From: [Clostridium] hylemonae DSM 15053
GTDB taxonomy: Bacteria > Bacillota > Clostridia > Lachnospirales > Lachnospiraceae
Direction: 5' to 3'
NCBI RefSeq assembly: GCF_008281175.1
Contig: NZ_CP036524.1
Span: forward strand, 868,001 to 932,000
Length of the DNA stretch: 64,000 bases
A program made the position numbers and the translations under genes. This document shows, piece after piece, positions 53,712 to 63,313 of this stretch (the first letter of the stretch is position 1; each line of letters begins with the position of its first letter). A model generated the notes under the pieces. It did no database searches. It was given only the letters and a program-made list of their open reading frames with translations, and was not told the DNA's origin.

Positions 53712-54764
53712 ATGACAAAAATAGTATTTGTATCTGAAGGGCTGATTACAAAACAGGATCTGGAAGTAAGAGGCATTCCTCAGATGTTTGACGAATTTAA
53801 AGAATACGGGGTCGAGTATGCGTTTACAGAGGATCTGGGCGCGCTCAATAAAGCGGGCGGGAACATGCGGGAGGCGAATCTGCGGCTGGAGAAAGAAGGG
53901 CCGGACTGGGTGGAACATACTCCGCAGTTCCTGGAGTCGATCAGAGATGCGGATATAATCATCATGCATTATTCCGGCGCGGACAGACGGTTTTTTGAAG
54001 CGGCACAGCGGTTGAAACTGCTCTGTGTCATGAGAAGCGGAGTAGAAAATGTAGACATGAAAGCGGCCAAGGAGCACGGCGTTACTGTATGTGCATCACC
54101 CGGGCGTGCGGCAGAACCGGTAGCTGATTTTGCGGTAACTTTAATGCTGGCCCTGATGCGAAGACTGCCCCGGAACGATATGGGGGGAAAAGGGGAATGG
54201 AAGGATTCTGTGATGGGTCTGGAAGGAATGATGAAAAATTCCACGGTAAGCCTTCTGGGATTTGGCGCCATCGCCCGGAAGGTGGCAAAGAGACTGCAGG
54301 GATTTGGATGCAGCATCATAACCTACGATCCGTGGGCGGACCCGGAAACAGCAAAGAAAATGGACGTGGAGATAGTAGGCACGATAGAAGAATTATTCCA
54401 GAGAGCCGATTTTCTCTCGGTACATGCCAGGCTGACCCCAGAGAATCACGGGATGATAAATGAGCGGCTTCTTACGCTGATGAAACCGACGGCATATTTG
54501 GTCAACACAGCGAGGGCCGGCCTGATCGACGAAGAGGCGCTTATAAAGGCGCTGGAAGAACACGTGATAGCGGGCGCGGGCATCGATGTATTTTCGGATG
54601 AGCCTCTGCCGGACGGACATCCGTTTCTGAAGCTGGACAACATTATAGCCACACCTCATGTGGCGGGAAACGGCGGAGACTTTATCCTGAGGTCAATAGA
54701 AAGTCCGCTCAATGAGATCCGGCATTATTTTAAGGAGGAACCATATTCCTATAAGATGAATTAG
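53712..54764 (+). CDS. D-isomer-specific 2-hydroxyacid dehydrogenase family protein
   Basis: A 350-residue NAD-dependent enzyme of the PGDH type. It has the NAD-binding SLLGFGAIARKVAKRL (about residues 180-195), the catalytic Arg in NTARAGLIDEEAL, Glu in FSDEPLPDGHP, and His in ATPHVAGNGG. Such enzymes interconvert a 2-hydroxy acid and a 2-keto acid, which suggests a sugar-acid step in this pathway. Confidence 0.88.
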   Translation: MTKIVFVSEGLITKQDLEVRGIPQMFDEFKEYGVEYAFTEDLGALNKAGGNMREANLRLEKEGPDWVEHTPQFLESIRDADIIIMHYSGADRRFFEAAQRLKLLCVMRSGVENVDMKAAKEHGVTVCASPGRAAEPVADFAVTLMLALMRRLPRNDMGGKGEWKDSVMGLEGMMKNSTVSLLGFGAIARKVAKRLQGFGCSIITYDPWADPETAKKMDVEIVGTIEELFQRADFLSVHARLTPENHGMINERLLTLMKPTAYLVNTARAGLIDEEALIKALEEHVIAGAGIDVFSDEPLPDGHPFLKLDNIIATPHVAGNGGDFILRSIESPLNEIRHYFKEEPYSYKMN

Positions 54765-54794
54765 TATGGAAGAGCTGTTCTAAAAGGTGAGACG

Positions 54795-56285
54795 ATGGAG
54801 AAAAAATATTTTTTAACAATAGACAGAGGACAGTCGGAGATTAAGGCGGCATTTTACACTGTAAATGCGGAGGTCGTCTGTTTGGAGTCGCGCAGGTGCC
54901 AGCCGATCAGAAGTCTGAAGCCGGGCTGGGCTGAGCAGGATATGGAACTGATGTGGGAGCAGGCCGCGGCGGCTGTCCGGGAGCTGTTCTGCAAAAGCGG
55001 TATCAGCCCGGAGGAAGTGGCGGCAGTCTCGTTCTCCGGACAGGGCGGCGGCAATTTTCTTGTGTCGCAGGACGGGGAAGCCGTATATCCTGGCGTCCTG
55101 TCTATGGACAGCCGTCACGAAGAGGTCATGGACCACTTTGAGACTCAAAAGGAGGCAGAGATTCCGAGGACCGCGGCATTTATGCTCTGGCTGAAAGAAA
55201 AGGAACCAGAAGTATTTAAAAAGGTCCGGTGGATCCTCGGGAGTAAGGACTGGATCCGGTACCGTCTGACAGGGAAGGCGAATGCAGATATGTCCGACCC
55301 GCCGGCACCGGTGGATCTGGATACCGGAGAGTATTTAACCAAGTGTCTGGAAACAGCGGGGATTGCAGAATGTATCACTATGCTTCCGCCTCTCGTATAT
55401 GCCAGTGAAATATGCGGCGCAGTGACAGAAGAAGCGGCAGAGCTGACCGGACTTGCAGCGGGAACACCTGTTGCGGCAGGCGCCCATGATATGATCGCCT
55501 GCTCTATCGGAAGCGGGGGAAATAAACAGGGTCATCTTGCTGTCATTATGGGTACGCTTGGCATCAATATTGCCGTGCTGGACGCAGCGGCAAGGCTTCC
55601 GGCAGTACAAGTCCCGGGTGAGAGCTTTCTGTTTGGGGGGATCACAAGGGAAATAAAGACTGTCACCACATCCATCGGAAGCGGATGCAATACCATGAAC
55701 TGGTTGTTAGATCTGATGTTTTCCGGGGAAGAACAGGAGGCAAAAGAGAAGGGAGTCAGTGTGTTTGAACTTCTGGAGAAGCGGCTGGCGGAAAAGAAAG
55801 AGAGCAGCATTGTATTCCAGCCCTATCTGCTTGGGACATTTTACAACAGTTCCGCCAGAGCCGGGATTCTTGGAATGACATCACATACAACGAAAGAAGA
55901 TATCCTGCTCGCTCTTTTTCAGGGAATCTGCATCACCATGTGCATAGAGATACGCAGACTGGAAGTTCGGACACAAAAGTTTCGGGAAATATGGATGACA
56001 GGAGGCGGAAGCCAAAGCAATATCTGGGGACAGATGTTTGCAGATGTGCTGAAGCGCCCTGTGCATATCGGGAAAGACCGGGAGACAGGCTGCCGCGGCG
56101 CGGCCATATGCGCCGGTGTGGCGCTTGGATATTATACTTTACAGGACGGATTTCCGGAACCTGTGCGGGAAAAGACTTATTATCCCAGGGAAGAAAAGGC
56201 TGCCTGGTATGAAGAACAGTTAAAGCTTTATCAGGAAGCATATGACATGTCGGTTGATTTTTGGAACCGGCAGAAGGAACTGTAA
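54795..56285 (+). CDS. FGGY-family carbohydrate kinase
   Basis: A 496-residue kinase with an N-terminal ATPase-fold phosphate loop (LTIDRGQSEIKAAFY), GTPVAAGAHDMIACSIGSGG in the middle, and the C-terminal adenosine site MTGGGSQSNIWGQMFADVLK. FGGY enzymes phosphorylate xylulose, ribulose, glycerol, erythritol, L-fuculose and AI-2; the particular sugar is not deducible. It is placed between the dehydrogenase and the aldolase genes. Confidence 0.93.
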   Translation: MEKKYFLTIDRGQSEIKAAFYTVNAEVVCLESRRCQPIRSLKPGWAEQDMELMWEQAAAAVRELFCKSGISPEEVAAVSFSGQGGGNFLVSQDGEAVYPGVLSMDSRHEEVMDHFETQKEAEIPRTAAFMLWLKEKEPEVFKKVRWILGSKDWIRYRLTGKANADMSDPPAPVDLDTGEYLTKCLETAGIAECITMLPPLVYASEICGAVTEEAAELTGLAAGTPVAAGAHDMIACSIGSGGNKQGHLAVIMGTLGINIAVLDAAARLPAVQVPGESFLFGGITREIKTVTTSIGSGCNTMNWLLDLMFSGEEQEAKEKGVSVFELLEKRLAEKKESSIVFQPYLLGTFYNSSARAGILGMTSHTTKEDILLALFQGICITMCIEIRRLEVRTQKFREIWMTGGGSQSNIWGQMFADVLKRPVHIGKDRETGCRGAAICAGVALGYYTLQDGFPEPVREKTYYPREEKAAWYEEQLKLYQEAYDMSVDFWNRQKEL

Positions 56286-56314
56286 GCGAAAATGAAATAC
56301 AGGAGGTATAGAGT

Positions 56315-57214
56315 ATGTTAGTGACAATGAAAGAAATTTTAGACAGAGCCAATGAGGGAAATTACGCGGTGCCGGCGCCGGTAGTGCAGACAGAATTAAA
56401 CGCCCGTACAGCGATCAAGTGTGCGGAAGAGATGAATTCTCCGGTCATTCTGCTTGTCCCGCTCATTTTTGATTATGATGTGGATCTATTCGGAAGATAC
56501 CTGAAGGCCCTGGCCGAAGCGTCGAAAGTTCCGGTGGCGGTCAATCACGACCACGGTTCGGATTTTGAGTCGGCGGTGGCGTGTATCCGCGCAGGTTTTT
56601 CCTCTATTATGGTAGACCGCTCGGAACTTCCTTTTGAAGAGAATGCTGCCCAGGTGAAGGAACTGGTTAAGGTTGCCCATGCGGCAGGCGTCAGTGTGGA
56701 AGCGGAGCTTGGTCATGTGGGAAATGCCAGCAATTATGAGGCGGACAGAGATGCGGCTCTGACAGAACCGGAACTTGCAAAACGGTTTATAGAGGAGACC
56801 GGGATCGACTGCCTTGCAGTGGCCATCGGTACGGCCCACGGCGCCTATGATAAAGGGCAGATTCCATATCTTGACTACGACAGGCTCGAGGAGATAAAAA
56901 AGGTGACGGGAAACTTTCCTCTTGTGCTGCACGGTGGTTCAGGGACTGGTGATGAAGGCCTTAAAAAAGCTGCCAGGATGGGAATCAATAAGGTGAACAT
57001 CGGATGCGAACTTTTTGCGTCTGCCATTGAGGCCATTGAAAATGCAGATACATCCGGAAGCGGCGCTTATGGTTTTGCCAACATTATAGAAGAAGGGTAC
57101 GGCTCGCGCCTGAAGCATTTCATCACTATACTTGGATCGGAAGGTATGGCGTGGAAGGCGGACAATACAGTCAGGAGAAAGAAAGTAGAGATAACAGAAA
57201 ACACTATATTATAA
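56315..57214 (+). CDS. Class II ketose-bisphosphate aldolase (KbaY/FbaA type)
   Basis: A 299-residue zinc-dependent aldolase. Zn ligands are in NHDHGSDF, GTAHGAY and LHGGSGTGDE, and VSVEAELGHVG holds a catalytic-region Glu. Members cleave ketose 1-phosphates or 1,6-bisphosphates to DHAP plus an aldehyde. It would split the phosphorylated sugar produced by the FGGY kinase. Sugar identity unknown. Confidence 0.9.
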   Translation: MLVTMKEILDRANEGNYAVPAPVVQTELNARTAIKCAEEMNSPVILLVPLIFDYDVDLFGRYLKALAEASKVPVAVNHDHGSDFESAVACIRAGFSSIMVDRSELPFEENAAQVKELVKVAHAAGVSVEAELGHVGNASNYEADRDAALTEPELAKRFIEETGIDCLAVAIGTAHGAYDKGQIPYLDYDRLEEIKKVTGNFPLVLHGGSGTGDEGLKKAARMGINKVNIGCELFASAIEAIENADTSGSGAYGFANIIEEGYGSRLKHFITILGSEGMAWKADNTVRRKKVEITENTIL

Positions 57215-57233
57215 AGCAGAAAGAAGGATCAAG

Positions 57234-58298
57234 ATGAAAGGTTTAGTATTATATGAACGCGGAAAGACAGAGATCCGGGAAGTACAGAAGCCAGAATGCG
57301 GTGACAGGGATATTCTTATTAAAGTGGAATCAGCAGCTATCTGCGGCGGTGACGTACATTTTTATAATGGCGCGCTGCCCTGTCTCGGTGAGTATCCTAT
57401 CATTCTGGGACATGAGTTTGCTGGAACGATCGCCAAGATGGGTCCGCATGCCGACACGTACTGGAAAGTGGGAGACCGGGTCATATCGGAGAATACAGCC
57501 TCCGTATGCGGCCGGTGCCCGGCCTGTGAGAAGGGAAACTTTGTGAACTGCCCGGAGAGGGAAACATTGGGATGCAGTGTCGACGGGGCCTTTACGCAGT
57601 ATGTTAAAATCCCCGGGGATCTGCTGGCAGTATATCCCAACTGTCTGTTCCGTCTGCCGGAAGAGATCCCCATGGAGACAGCGCCGCTGCTGGAGCCTGC
57701 CGCCAATGCATATATGGCGGTCGTACAGGAAGGACAGATGATGCCGGGGGAGAACGTGGTAGTGTTCGGAGCCGGCGCGTTGGGACTTTTCAGCGTCCAG
57801 ATGGCGAAGATAGCGGGGGCTGCCAAGATCATACTGATCGGCATGCCGTCCGATGAGGAATCCCGGTTTCCGTGCGGGCGTAAACTGGGGGCGACCCATA
57901 CCATTATAAATGGGGAAGGTGTCGATCTTGCGGCAGAGGTGGAGAAAATCTGCGGTATGAGCGGCGTGGCTTTATGTATAGATGCCGCCGGCGCGCCCGC
58001 CGTATTAAAACAGGCGGTGGAGATCGTCCGCAATGACGGGATCGTGGTGCGCATCGGTATGAACGACAAGCCTTATGGATATGGTATGAATGAAGTGAAT
58101 GTCAAATCTGTCAGTATAACAGGCCATATGGGTTACAATACGACATCCTGGAGAAACGTTATCAGCCTTGCGGCAGCAGGCAAACTGGACCTTGCGTCCC
58201 TTGTCTCTCACAGATTACCGCTTTCGCAGATCAAACACGGGTTTGAATTACTGAAAGACCAGACGGCGATTAAAATTGTCATAGACCCGGATAATTAA
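57234..58298 (+). CDS. Zinc-containing alcohol/polyol dehydrogenase (MDR family)
   Basis: A 354-residue oxidoreductase. Catalytic Zn ligands are C40-type (AICGGD) and GHEFAGTI; the structural Zn site is CGRCPACEKGNFVNC. The NAD-binding stretch is FGAGALGLFSVQMAKIAGA. Closest type is sorbitol/threonine dehydrogenase. It probably oxidises a polyol or interconverts an aldose and a keto form ahead of the kinase. Last enzyme gene before the regulator. Confidence 0.92.
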   Translation: MKGLVLYERGKTEIREVQKPECGDRDILIKVESAAICGGDVHFYNGALPCLGEYPIILGHEFAGTIAKMGPHADTYWKVGDRVISENTASVCGRCPACEKGNFVNCPERETLGCSVDGAFTQYVKIPGDLLAVYPNCLFRLPEEIPMETAPLLEPAANAYMAVVQEGQMMPGENVVVFGAGALGLFSVQMAKIAGAAKIILIGMPSDEESRFPCGRKLGATHTIINGEGVDLAAEVEKICGMSGVALCIDAAGAPAVLKQAVEIVRNDGIVVRIGMNDKPYGYGMNEVNVKSVSITGHMGYNTTSWRNVISLAAAGKLDLASLVSHRLPLSQIKHGFELLKDQTAIKIVIDPDN

Positions 58299-58406
58299 GA
58301 AAAGTCAAAGTGTTTCCAATTATTAGGAGATATGATATAATATCCCCAGATATTATGACGGTATAAATAGGCTGCCGCTTTTGAAAATAACAGGAGAGGG
58401 AAGAGA

Positions 58407-59357
58407 GTGAATGAGATGTCCCCGAATCGTTTAGATATGAAAGTTCAGGTTGCAAATATGTATTATAGGCAGAACCTGTCACAGCAAGAAATTGCAAAAG
58501 AACTGAATATTTCCAGAACTACTGTATCAAGGATACTGAAGAACTGTATTGATGAAGGAATCGTATCTATTCATATTAAGAATACTTCCATGTATCAATA
58601 TGAACTGGAAAAGAAGCTGGAGAAGAAATATGGGTTAAAGCATGTCTGCGTGGTCAATGACAAGAATGACAATGAGCTGATACTGAAAGCGATCGGAGAG
58701 TCCACAGCAGATTATCTGAAGAACGCAGTCAGCGAAAATGTCCGTATCGGAGTTTCAGCAGGGACGACGATCGCAAGCATAATTTACCGCCTGCAGGCGA
58801 TCGACCGTTATAACATTGATGTATTCCAGATGCAGGGGGATGCAAGCCACCAGATGAGCAACTGCTCTTCCTTTCTGGCGATCGACCTGGCAAAGATATT
58901 AGGGGGGATCCCTCATGCCATGCATGTGCCGCTTCTTGTGCATACAAAGGTGCTGCGTGATCTTCTCCTGGAAGAACCCTTCAACAAAAAGCATTTCCAG
59001 GAACTTGCCAATCTGGATATCGCGATCGTGGGCCTCGGACTTCTGGATGCCATCCTTCCTAATACGAGTGATACATGGTACAATTTTACGGCGGATAAGG
59101 AGGAACTGCGCAGTAAGAATGTGGTGGGAGATATATGCGGAACCTTCATTGATTATGACGGAAACCTGTGTGACGCAGATATACAGGACCGGACGATCGC
59201 GATTCCGTTAGAACAGCTCAGAAAGATACCACACTGTATTGCGGTGGCTTTCGGAAGAAATAAGAAGTATATCGCCAAGGCGGCTATCAAAGGCGGGTAT
59301 ATCAATGTTCTCATGATCGATGAGGGACTGGCATGTGCGCTGCTGGAAGAGGATTGA
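58407..59357 (+). CDS. SorC-family sugar-responsive transcriptional regulator
   Basis: A 316-residue regulator with a GTG start behind GGAGAGGG. HTH: NLSQQEIAKELNISRTTVSR (about residues 19-38). The rest is the SorC/DeoR-like sugar-phosphate-binding domain, with RIGVSAGTTIASIIYRL and the AIVGLGLLDAILPN block. It most likely controls the divergent transport and catabolic genes by binding the box array at 48923-49112 and releasing it on binding a phosphorylated intermediate. This link is inference. Confidence 0.9.
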   Translation: MNEMSPNRLDMKVQVANMYYRQNLSQQEIAKELNISRTTVSRILKNCIDEGIVSIHIKNTSMYQYELEKKLEKKYGLKHVCVVNDKNDNELILKAIGESTADYLKNAVSENVRIGVSAGTTIASIIYRLQAIDRYNIDVFQMQGDASHQMSNCSSFLAIDLAKILGGIPHAMHVPLLVHTKVLRDLLLEEPFNKKHFQELANLDIAIVGLGLLDAILPNTSDTWYNFTADKEELRSKNVVGDICGTFIDYDGNLCDADIQDRTIAIPLEQLRKIPHCIAVAFGRNKKYIAKAAIKGGYINVLMIDEGLACALLEED

Positions 59358-59389
59358 TGTTAAAAATTAAGTAAAAAATATTTGAAGAG

Positions 59390-59428
59390 ATCACAGAGAA
59401 CGCTGTTATTTAAGCGCTCTCTGTTTTT
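59390..59428 (+). terminator. Terminator after the SorC regulator
   Basis: CAGAGAACGCT pairs, with one bulge, with AGCGCTCTCTG around an 8-base loop, followed by T7. Confidence 0.8.
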
Positions 59429-59454
59429 TTGTCCCATACAATGGACTGGACGGC

Positions 59455-61011
59455 CTACACGATCCTGGTCGTCCATTTGCTGCAGTCCCAGACATCATTG
59501 ACAATGTCCTGGTAGAATTCAGGCTCATGGCAGATGAGGAGCAGCGTTCCGCGGTATTCTTTTAAAGCGGCCTTCAGGGCGTCCTTTGCGTCTGTATCTA
59601 GATGGTTCGTAGGCTCGTCCAGAAGAAGGACGTTGGTCTCCCGGCCGATCAGTTTGCACAGGCGCACCTTTGCCTGTTCACCGCCGCTTAACACCCGTAC
59701 CTGGCTTTCAATATGCTTTGTGGTCAGGCCGCACTTGGCAAGGGCGGAGCGTACTTCATACTGAGTGAAGGAAGGGAACTCCTGCCAGATCTCCTCGATA
59801 CAGGTCCTCTTATTGTTGTGGCCTCCCTCCTGTTCAAAATAGCCCGGAGCTATATTTTCCCCTGTTTCACAAGTTCCGGAAAGGGGAGGGACAAGCCCGA
59901 GGATGCTTTTGATCAATGTGGTTTTTCCTATGCCGTTGGCGCCGGTCAGGGCGATTTTCTGTCCCCGCTCAATGGAGAGAGTCAGAGGGGCGGACAGCGG
60001 TTCATCGTATCCGATGACAAAATCCTTTAGTTCAAAGATATATTTGCCGGGCGTGCGTCCCGGACGGAAGTGAAATTCCGGCTTCGGACGTTCCGACGCC
60101 AGTTCGATGACATCCATCTTGTCCAGCTTTTTCTGCCGGGACATGGCCATATTGCGGGTGGAGACGCGTGCTTTATTTCTGGCTACAAAGTCTTTTAACT
60201 GACTGATCTCCTGCTGCTGCCTTTTATAGGCAGCCTCAAGCTGCGCTTTTTTTACCGCGTATACTTTCTGGAATTCCTCATAATTACCGACATACCGGTT
60301 CAGCTCCTGGTTCTCCACGTGATAGATGATGTTGACGACTTCATCCAAAAACGGGATATCATGGGAGATAAGGACAAAGGCATTCTCGTATTCGTTCAGA
60401 TAACGTTTCAGCCAGTTGATATGTTCTTCATCCAGATAATTGGTAGGCTCGTCAAGGAGCAGGATGTCGGGTTTCTGAAGCAGAAGTTTGCCGAGCAGGA
60501 TACGGGTTCTCTGTCCCCCGCTCAGGTCGGTGACGTCTCTGTCCAGTCCGATTTCCAGAAGTCCAAGTGCACGCGCCACTTCGTCCACTTTTGCGTCGAT
60601 GACATAGAAGTCGTGCATGGTAAGAGTATCCTGGATGACACCGAGTTCCTCCATCAGACTGTTCATGGTCTCTTCATCCGCGGATCCGAGTTTATCGCAG
60701 ATATCATTCATGCGCTCTTCCAATGCAAAGAGGTATGAAAATGCGGATTTTAAAACATCGCGTATGGTCATTCCTTTATTCAGCGCTGTATGCTGGTCCA
60801 GATAGCCGATGCGGACATCCCTGGCCCATTCTATCTTGCCGGAATCTGGCGTCACTGCGCCGGTCACAATATTAAAAAATGTTGATTTGCCTTCCCCGTT
60901 GGCGCCGACGAGGCCGATATGCTCCCCTTTCAGCATACGGAAAGATACATCGTGAAAGATGGCGCGGTCTCCAAATCCATGGGAAAGATGCTCTACAGTT
61001 AAAATGCTCAT
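59455..61011 (-). CDS. ABC-F family ATPase
   Basis: A 518-residue soluble double ATPase with no membrane domain. Walker A sites GANGEGKST (about 34-42) and GANGIGKTT, signatures LSGGQRTR and LSGGEQAK, and Walker B LLLDEPTNYLD and LLLDEPTNHLD are all intact. ABC-F proteins act on the ribosome, some restoring stalled translation and some giving antibiotic resistance. The interdomain linker is of ordinary length and it lacks a long C-terminal arm, which fits a housekeeping type (YkpA/YbiT-like) rather than a resistance factor. Single-gene unit with a palindrome at its 5' end. Confidence 0.9.
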   Translation of the reverse strand: MSILTVEHLSHGFGDRAIFHDVSFRMLKGEHIGLVGANGEGKSTFFNIVTGAVTPDSGKIEWARDVRIGYLDQHTALNKGMTIRDVLKSAFSYLFALEERMNDICDKLGSADEETMNSLMEELGVIQDTLTMHDFYVIDAKVDEVARALGLLEIGLDRDVTDLSGGQRTRILLGKLLLQKPDILLLDEPTNYLDEEHINWLKRYLNEYENAFVLISHDIPFLDEVVNIIYHVENQELNRYVGNYEEFQKVYAVKKAQLEAAYKRQQQEISQLKDFVARNKARVSTRNMAMSRQKKLDKMDVIELASERPKPEFHFRPGRTPGKYIFELKDFVIGYDEPLSAPLTLSIERGQKIALTGANGIGKTTLIKSILGLVPPLSGTCETGENIAPGYFEQEGGHNNKRTCIEEIWQEFPSFTQYEVRSALAKCGLTTKHIESQVRVLSGGEQAKVRLCKLIGRETNVLLLDEPTNHLDTDAKDALKAALKEYRGTLLLICHEPEFYQDIVNDVWDCSKWTTRIV

Positions 61012-61026
61012 GTTGTTGTACTCCTT

Positions 61027-61053
61027 TACTGCCGTTTTGAGTGAACGGCAGTA
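61027..61053. promoter_or_regulatory. 10-bp-arm palindrome between promoter and ribosome binding site of the ABC-F gene
   Basis: TACTGCCGTT (61027-61036) and AACGGCAGTA (61044-61053) are perfectly complementary with a 7-base gap. It starts 3 bases after the -10 box and ends next to AAGGAG. It can act as a DNA operator over the transcription start or as an RNA hairpin shielding the ribosome binding site. Confidence 0.6.
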
Positions 61054-61055
61054 TC

Positions 61056-61084
61056 AATATAACATATTAAAACACGTTCCTCAA
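61056..61084 (-). promoter_or_regulatory. Promoter of the ABC-F gene
   Basis: On the minus strand TTGAGG (61084-61079) and TATATT (61061-61056) are 17 bases apart; the leader is about 40 bases. Confidence 0.6.
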
Positions 61085-61141
61085 TATTTTTTGGCTCATA
61101 GATACCATCTATATGTGAAGCGGTTGATCGGTATAATCAAT

Positions 61142-61171
61142 TTGACGCTGCAAAGACATGAAAGATATAAT
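61142..61171 (+). promoter_or_regulatory. Promoter of the molybdoenzyme operon
   Basis: TTGACG (61142-61147) and TATAAT (61166-61171) are separated by 18 bases, 60 bases upstream of the start codon. Confidence 0.65.
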
Positions 61172-61231
61172 CATGATATTCTGGGACAGGTTTGTAACTT
61201 TGGCGGTGGCTGAAAGAAAGTAGAGGTAAAC

Positions 61232-63313
61232 ATGTCAGAAACAAAAATAGTTAAAACAGCCTGCGGTATCTGCGGTCCCTGCTGCCAGGCAGACGCATAT
61301 GTGAAGGACAAATTGCTCGTGTCCGTAGAGGGCAGCAGGAATGTGAAAGGCCAGTCCGGTGGATTATGTGCCAAGGGGATGGCGGCAAAGCAATACGTTT
61401 ATAATAAGGAGCGCCTACTCTATCCGATGAAGCGCGCCGGAAAAAAGGGAGAAGGAAAGTTTACAAGGATCACGTGGGATGAGGCGTATGATATCATAGC
61501 GGAAAATCTGCTGAAAGTGAGAGATACATACGGCGCCAGATCGACGGTATTTTATACCGGTTATCCGAAATGGTACCGCCCTGCCCTCCTAAGACTCGCC
61601 AATGCATATGGTTCTCCTAACTATTGTACGGAGTCCAGCACGTGTTTCCAGGCGGCGGCGCTGGCGTGGCGCTCCATCTACGGCAATCACATATGCGGGC
61701 CGGATCTGGCGCATGCCCGTTCGGTGCTGCTGTGGAGCTCTAATCTGTACCACTCCAACACGGCCATGAGCGGCATATACCAGGGATTGAAAAAACGGGG
61801 GGTAAAGATCATTGATGTGGATTCCCGGCGTACGGTCACGGCCAATGACGCGGACATTCATCTGCAGCCTGTTCCGGGAACGGACGGCGCTCTGGCTCTT
61901 TCCATGGCCCATGTCATTATAGAAGAAGGGCTGTGTGACAAAGCGTTTATTGACAACTATGTGTATGGATTTGAGGAGTACCGGGAGTATGCGGGCCGTT
62001 ATACACCGGAAAAAGCAGCGGTCATCACCGGGGTGGATGCGGGGCTGATCCGGAAAGCGGCGAGAATGTATGCGGAGAACGGGCCTTCCGGTATTCTGTT
62101 TTCCGCTTCACCTATCGTACATCATACGAATGGCGTCCAGAATTACCGCGCCGTTTTTTCTCTGCCGGCCATCACGGGGAATTACGATGTAGAAGGCGGC
62201 AACTGTTCTATGGCGGGAATTACTTCCCCCTGTAATGAGTTTGGGAAGGTCAGACGATATGAGAAAGAAGAAGCGATCGGCCAGAGAGACTTTCCTGTCT
62301 GGTTTGATCTGTCCTGCGATGAGGCGCAGTGTACAAGGCTTGCAGACTATATCATGAAGGAAGAGCCTTATCCGGTCAAGGCGTTATTCGGTATGGGACT
62401 GAACCACCGTATGTGGCCGCAGCCGGAGTATGTGGAGCAGGCGCTGATGAAGCTGGATTTTTATGTAAATGTGGAATTATTTATGTCAGATTCCTGTAAA
62501 GCGGCCGACCTCGTGCTGCCCGCATGTACATCCTACGAGCGAGAGGAGGTCCACTGCCTGAAAGGCGGCCGTTTCTTTTTCTCCAACAAGGCGGTCGAAC
62601 CTCTGGGAGAGTCTGAAAATGATATTGAGGTCATCATGGAAGTATTAAAGAGGATGGGACTGCGGGACGAAGTGCTGGAGAAGGGATACGACAATTATAT
62701 GCAGTATATTCTGGAACCGTCCGGATTGACGCTTAAAGAATTGAAAGACAGCCCCGAAGGTTTGCAGGGCAGGCATTTGCGAATGCCGTCCTTTAAAAAT
62801 TATGAGAAGGAAGCGTTCCGCACGCCTTCCGGTAAGATCGAATTAAAGTCCCTTGTACTGGAACGGTACAAGGACAGCCACGGATATGAGGGACTGCCTG
62901 TCTATCGGGATTACAGAAAGGAGACGGCCGTGGACAGGAAGAGATATCCCTTTATTCTGAACACAGGCTGCCGCAGGCCCCAGTACTTCCATTCAAGGGT
63001 GTACCGTGTGCCGTGGCTGGACGCGCTGCAGCCGTCCCCTCTTATCGAGATGCATCCGCTGGATGCTGAGAAATGCGGGCTTAAAGAGGGGGATACTGTT
63101 ATCATCCGCTCTCCGGCCGGCGCAGTGACAGGAATGGCTGCCTGTAATATCAACGGAGATCCGGGTGTTGTATACATGTACCATGGAGACGGCAGAGGGG
63201 ATGCCAATGAACTTATTGATAAAGATTACCTTGACCCAATATCCGGGTTCCCTGGATATAAGAGTTATTTCTGTAATGTAGAAAAAATGGAGGAACAGCC
63301 GCATGAGTTATAA
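61232..63313 (+). CDS. Molybdopterin (DMSO reductase family) oxidoreductase catalytic subunit
   Basis: A 693-residue subunit with an N-terminal 4Fe-4S site (CGICGPCC at residues 11-18 and GLCAKG at 45-50), then the Mo-bisMGD domains, and a C-terminal molydopterin-dinucleotide-binding domain (from about residue 570, GCRRPQYFHSRVYRVPWL). C138 in the sequence ESSTCFQAA is a possible Mo ligand. There is no twin-arginine signal, so the enzyme should be cytoplasmic. It is short for the family, and no membrane anchor is seen in the window. The reaction is unknown; the next genes encode its electron-transfer subunit and MobA. Confidence 0.88.
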   Translation: MSETKIVKTACGICGPCCQADAYVKDKLLVSVEGSRNVKGQSGGLCAKGMAAKQYVYNKERLLYPMKRAGKKGEGKFTRITWDEAYDIIAENLLKVRDTYGARSTVFYTGYPKWYRPALLRLANAYGSPNYCTESSTCFQAAALAWRSIYGNHICGPDLAHARSVLLWSSNLYHSNTAMSGIYQGLKKRGVKIIDVDSRRTVTANDADIHLQPVPGTDGALALSMAHVIIEEGLCDKAFIDNYVYGFEEYREYAGRYTPEKAAVITGVDAGLIRKAARMYAENGPSGILFSASPIVHHTNGVQNYRAVFSLPAITGNYDVEGGNCSMAGITSPCNEFGKVRRYEKEEAIGQRDFPVWFDLSCDEAQCTRLADYIMKEEPYPVKALFGMGLNHRMWPQPEYVEQALMKLDFYVNVELFMSDSCKAADLVLPACTSYEREEVHCLKGGRFFFSNKAVEPLGESENDIEVIMEVLKRMGLRDEVLEKGYDNYMQYILEPSGLTLKELKDSPEGLQGRHLRMPSFKNYEKEAFRTPSGKIELKSLVLERYKDSHGYEGLPVYRDYRKETAVDRKRYPFILNTGCRRPQYFHSRVYRVPWLDALQPSPLIEMHPLDAEKCGLKEGDTVIIRSPAGAVTGMAACNINGDPGVVYMYHGDGRGDANELIDKDYLDPISGFPGYKSYFCNVEKMEEQPHEL

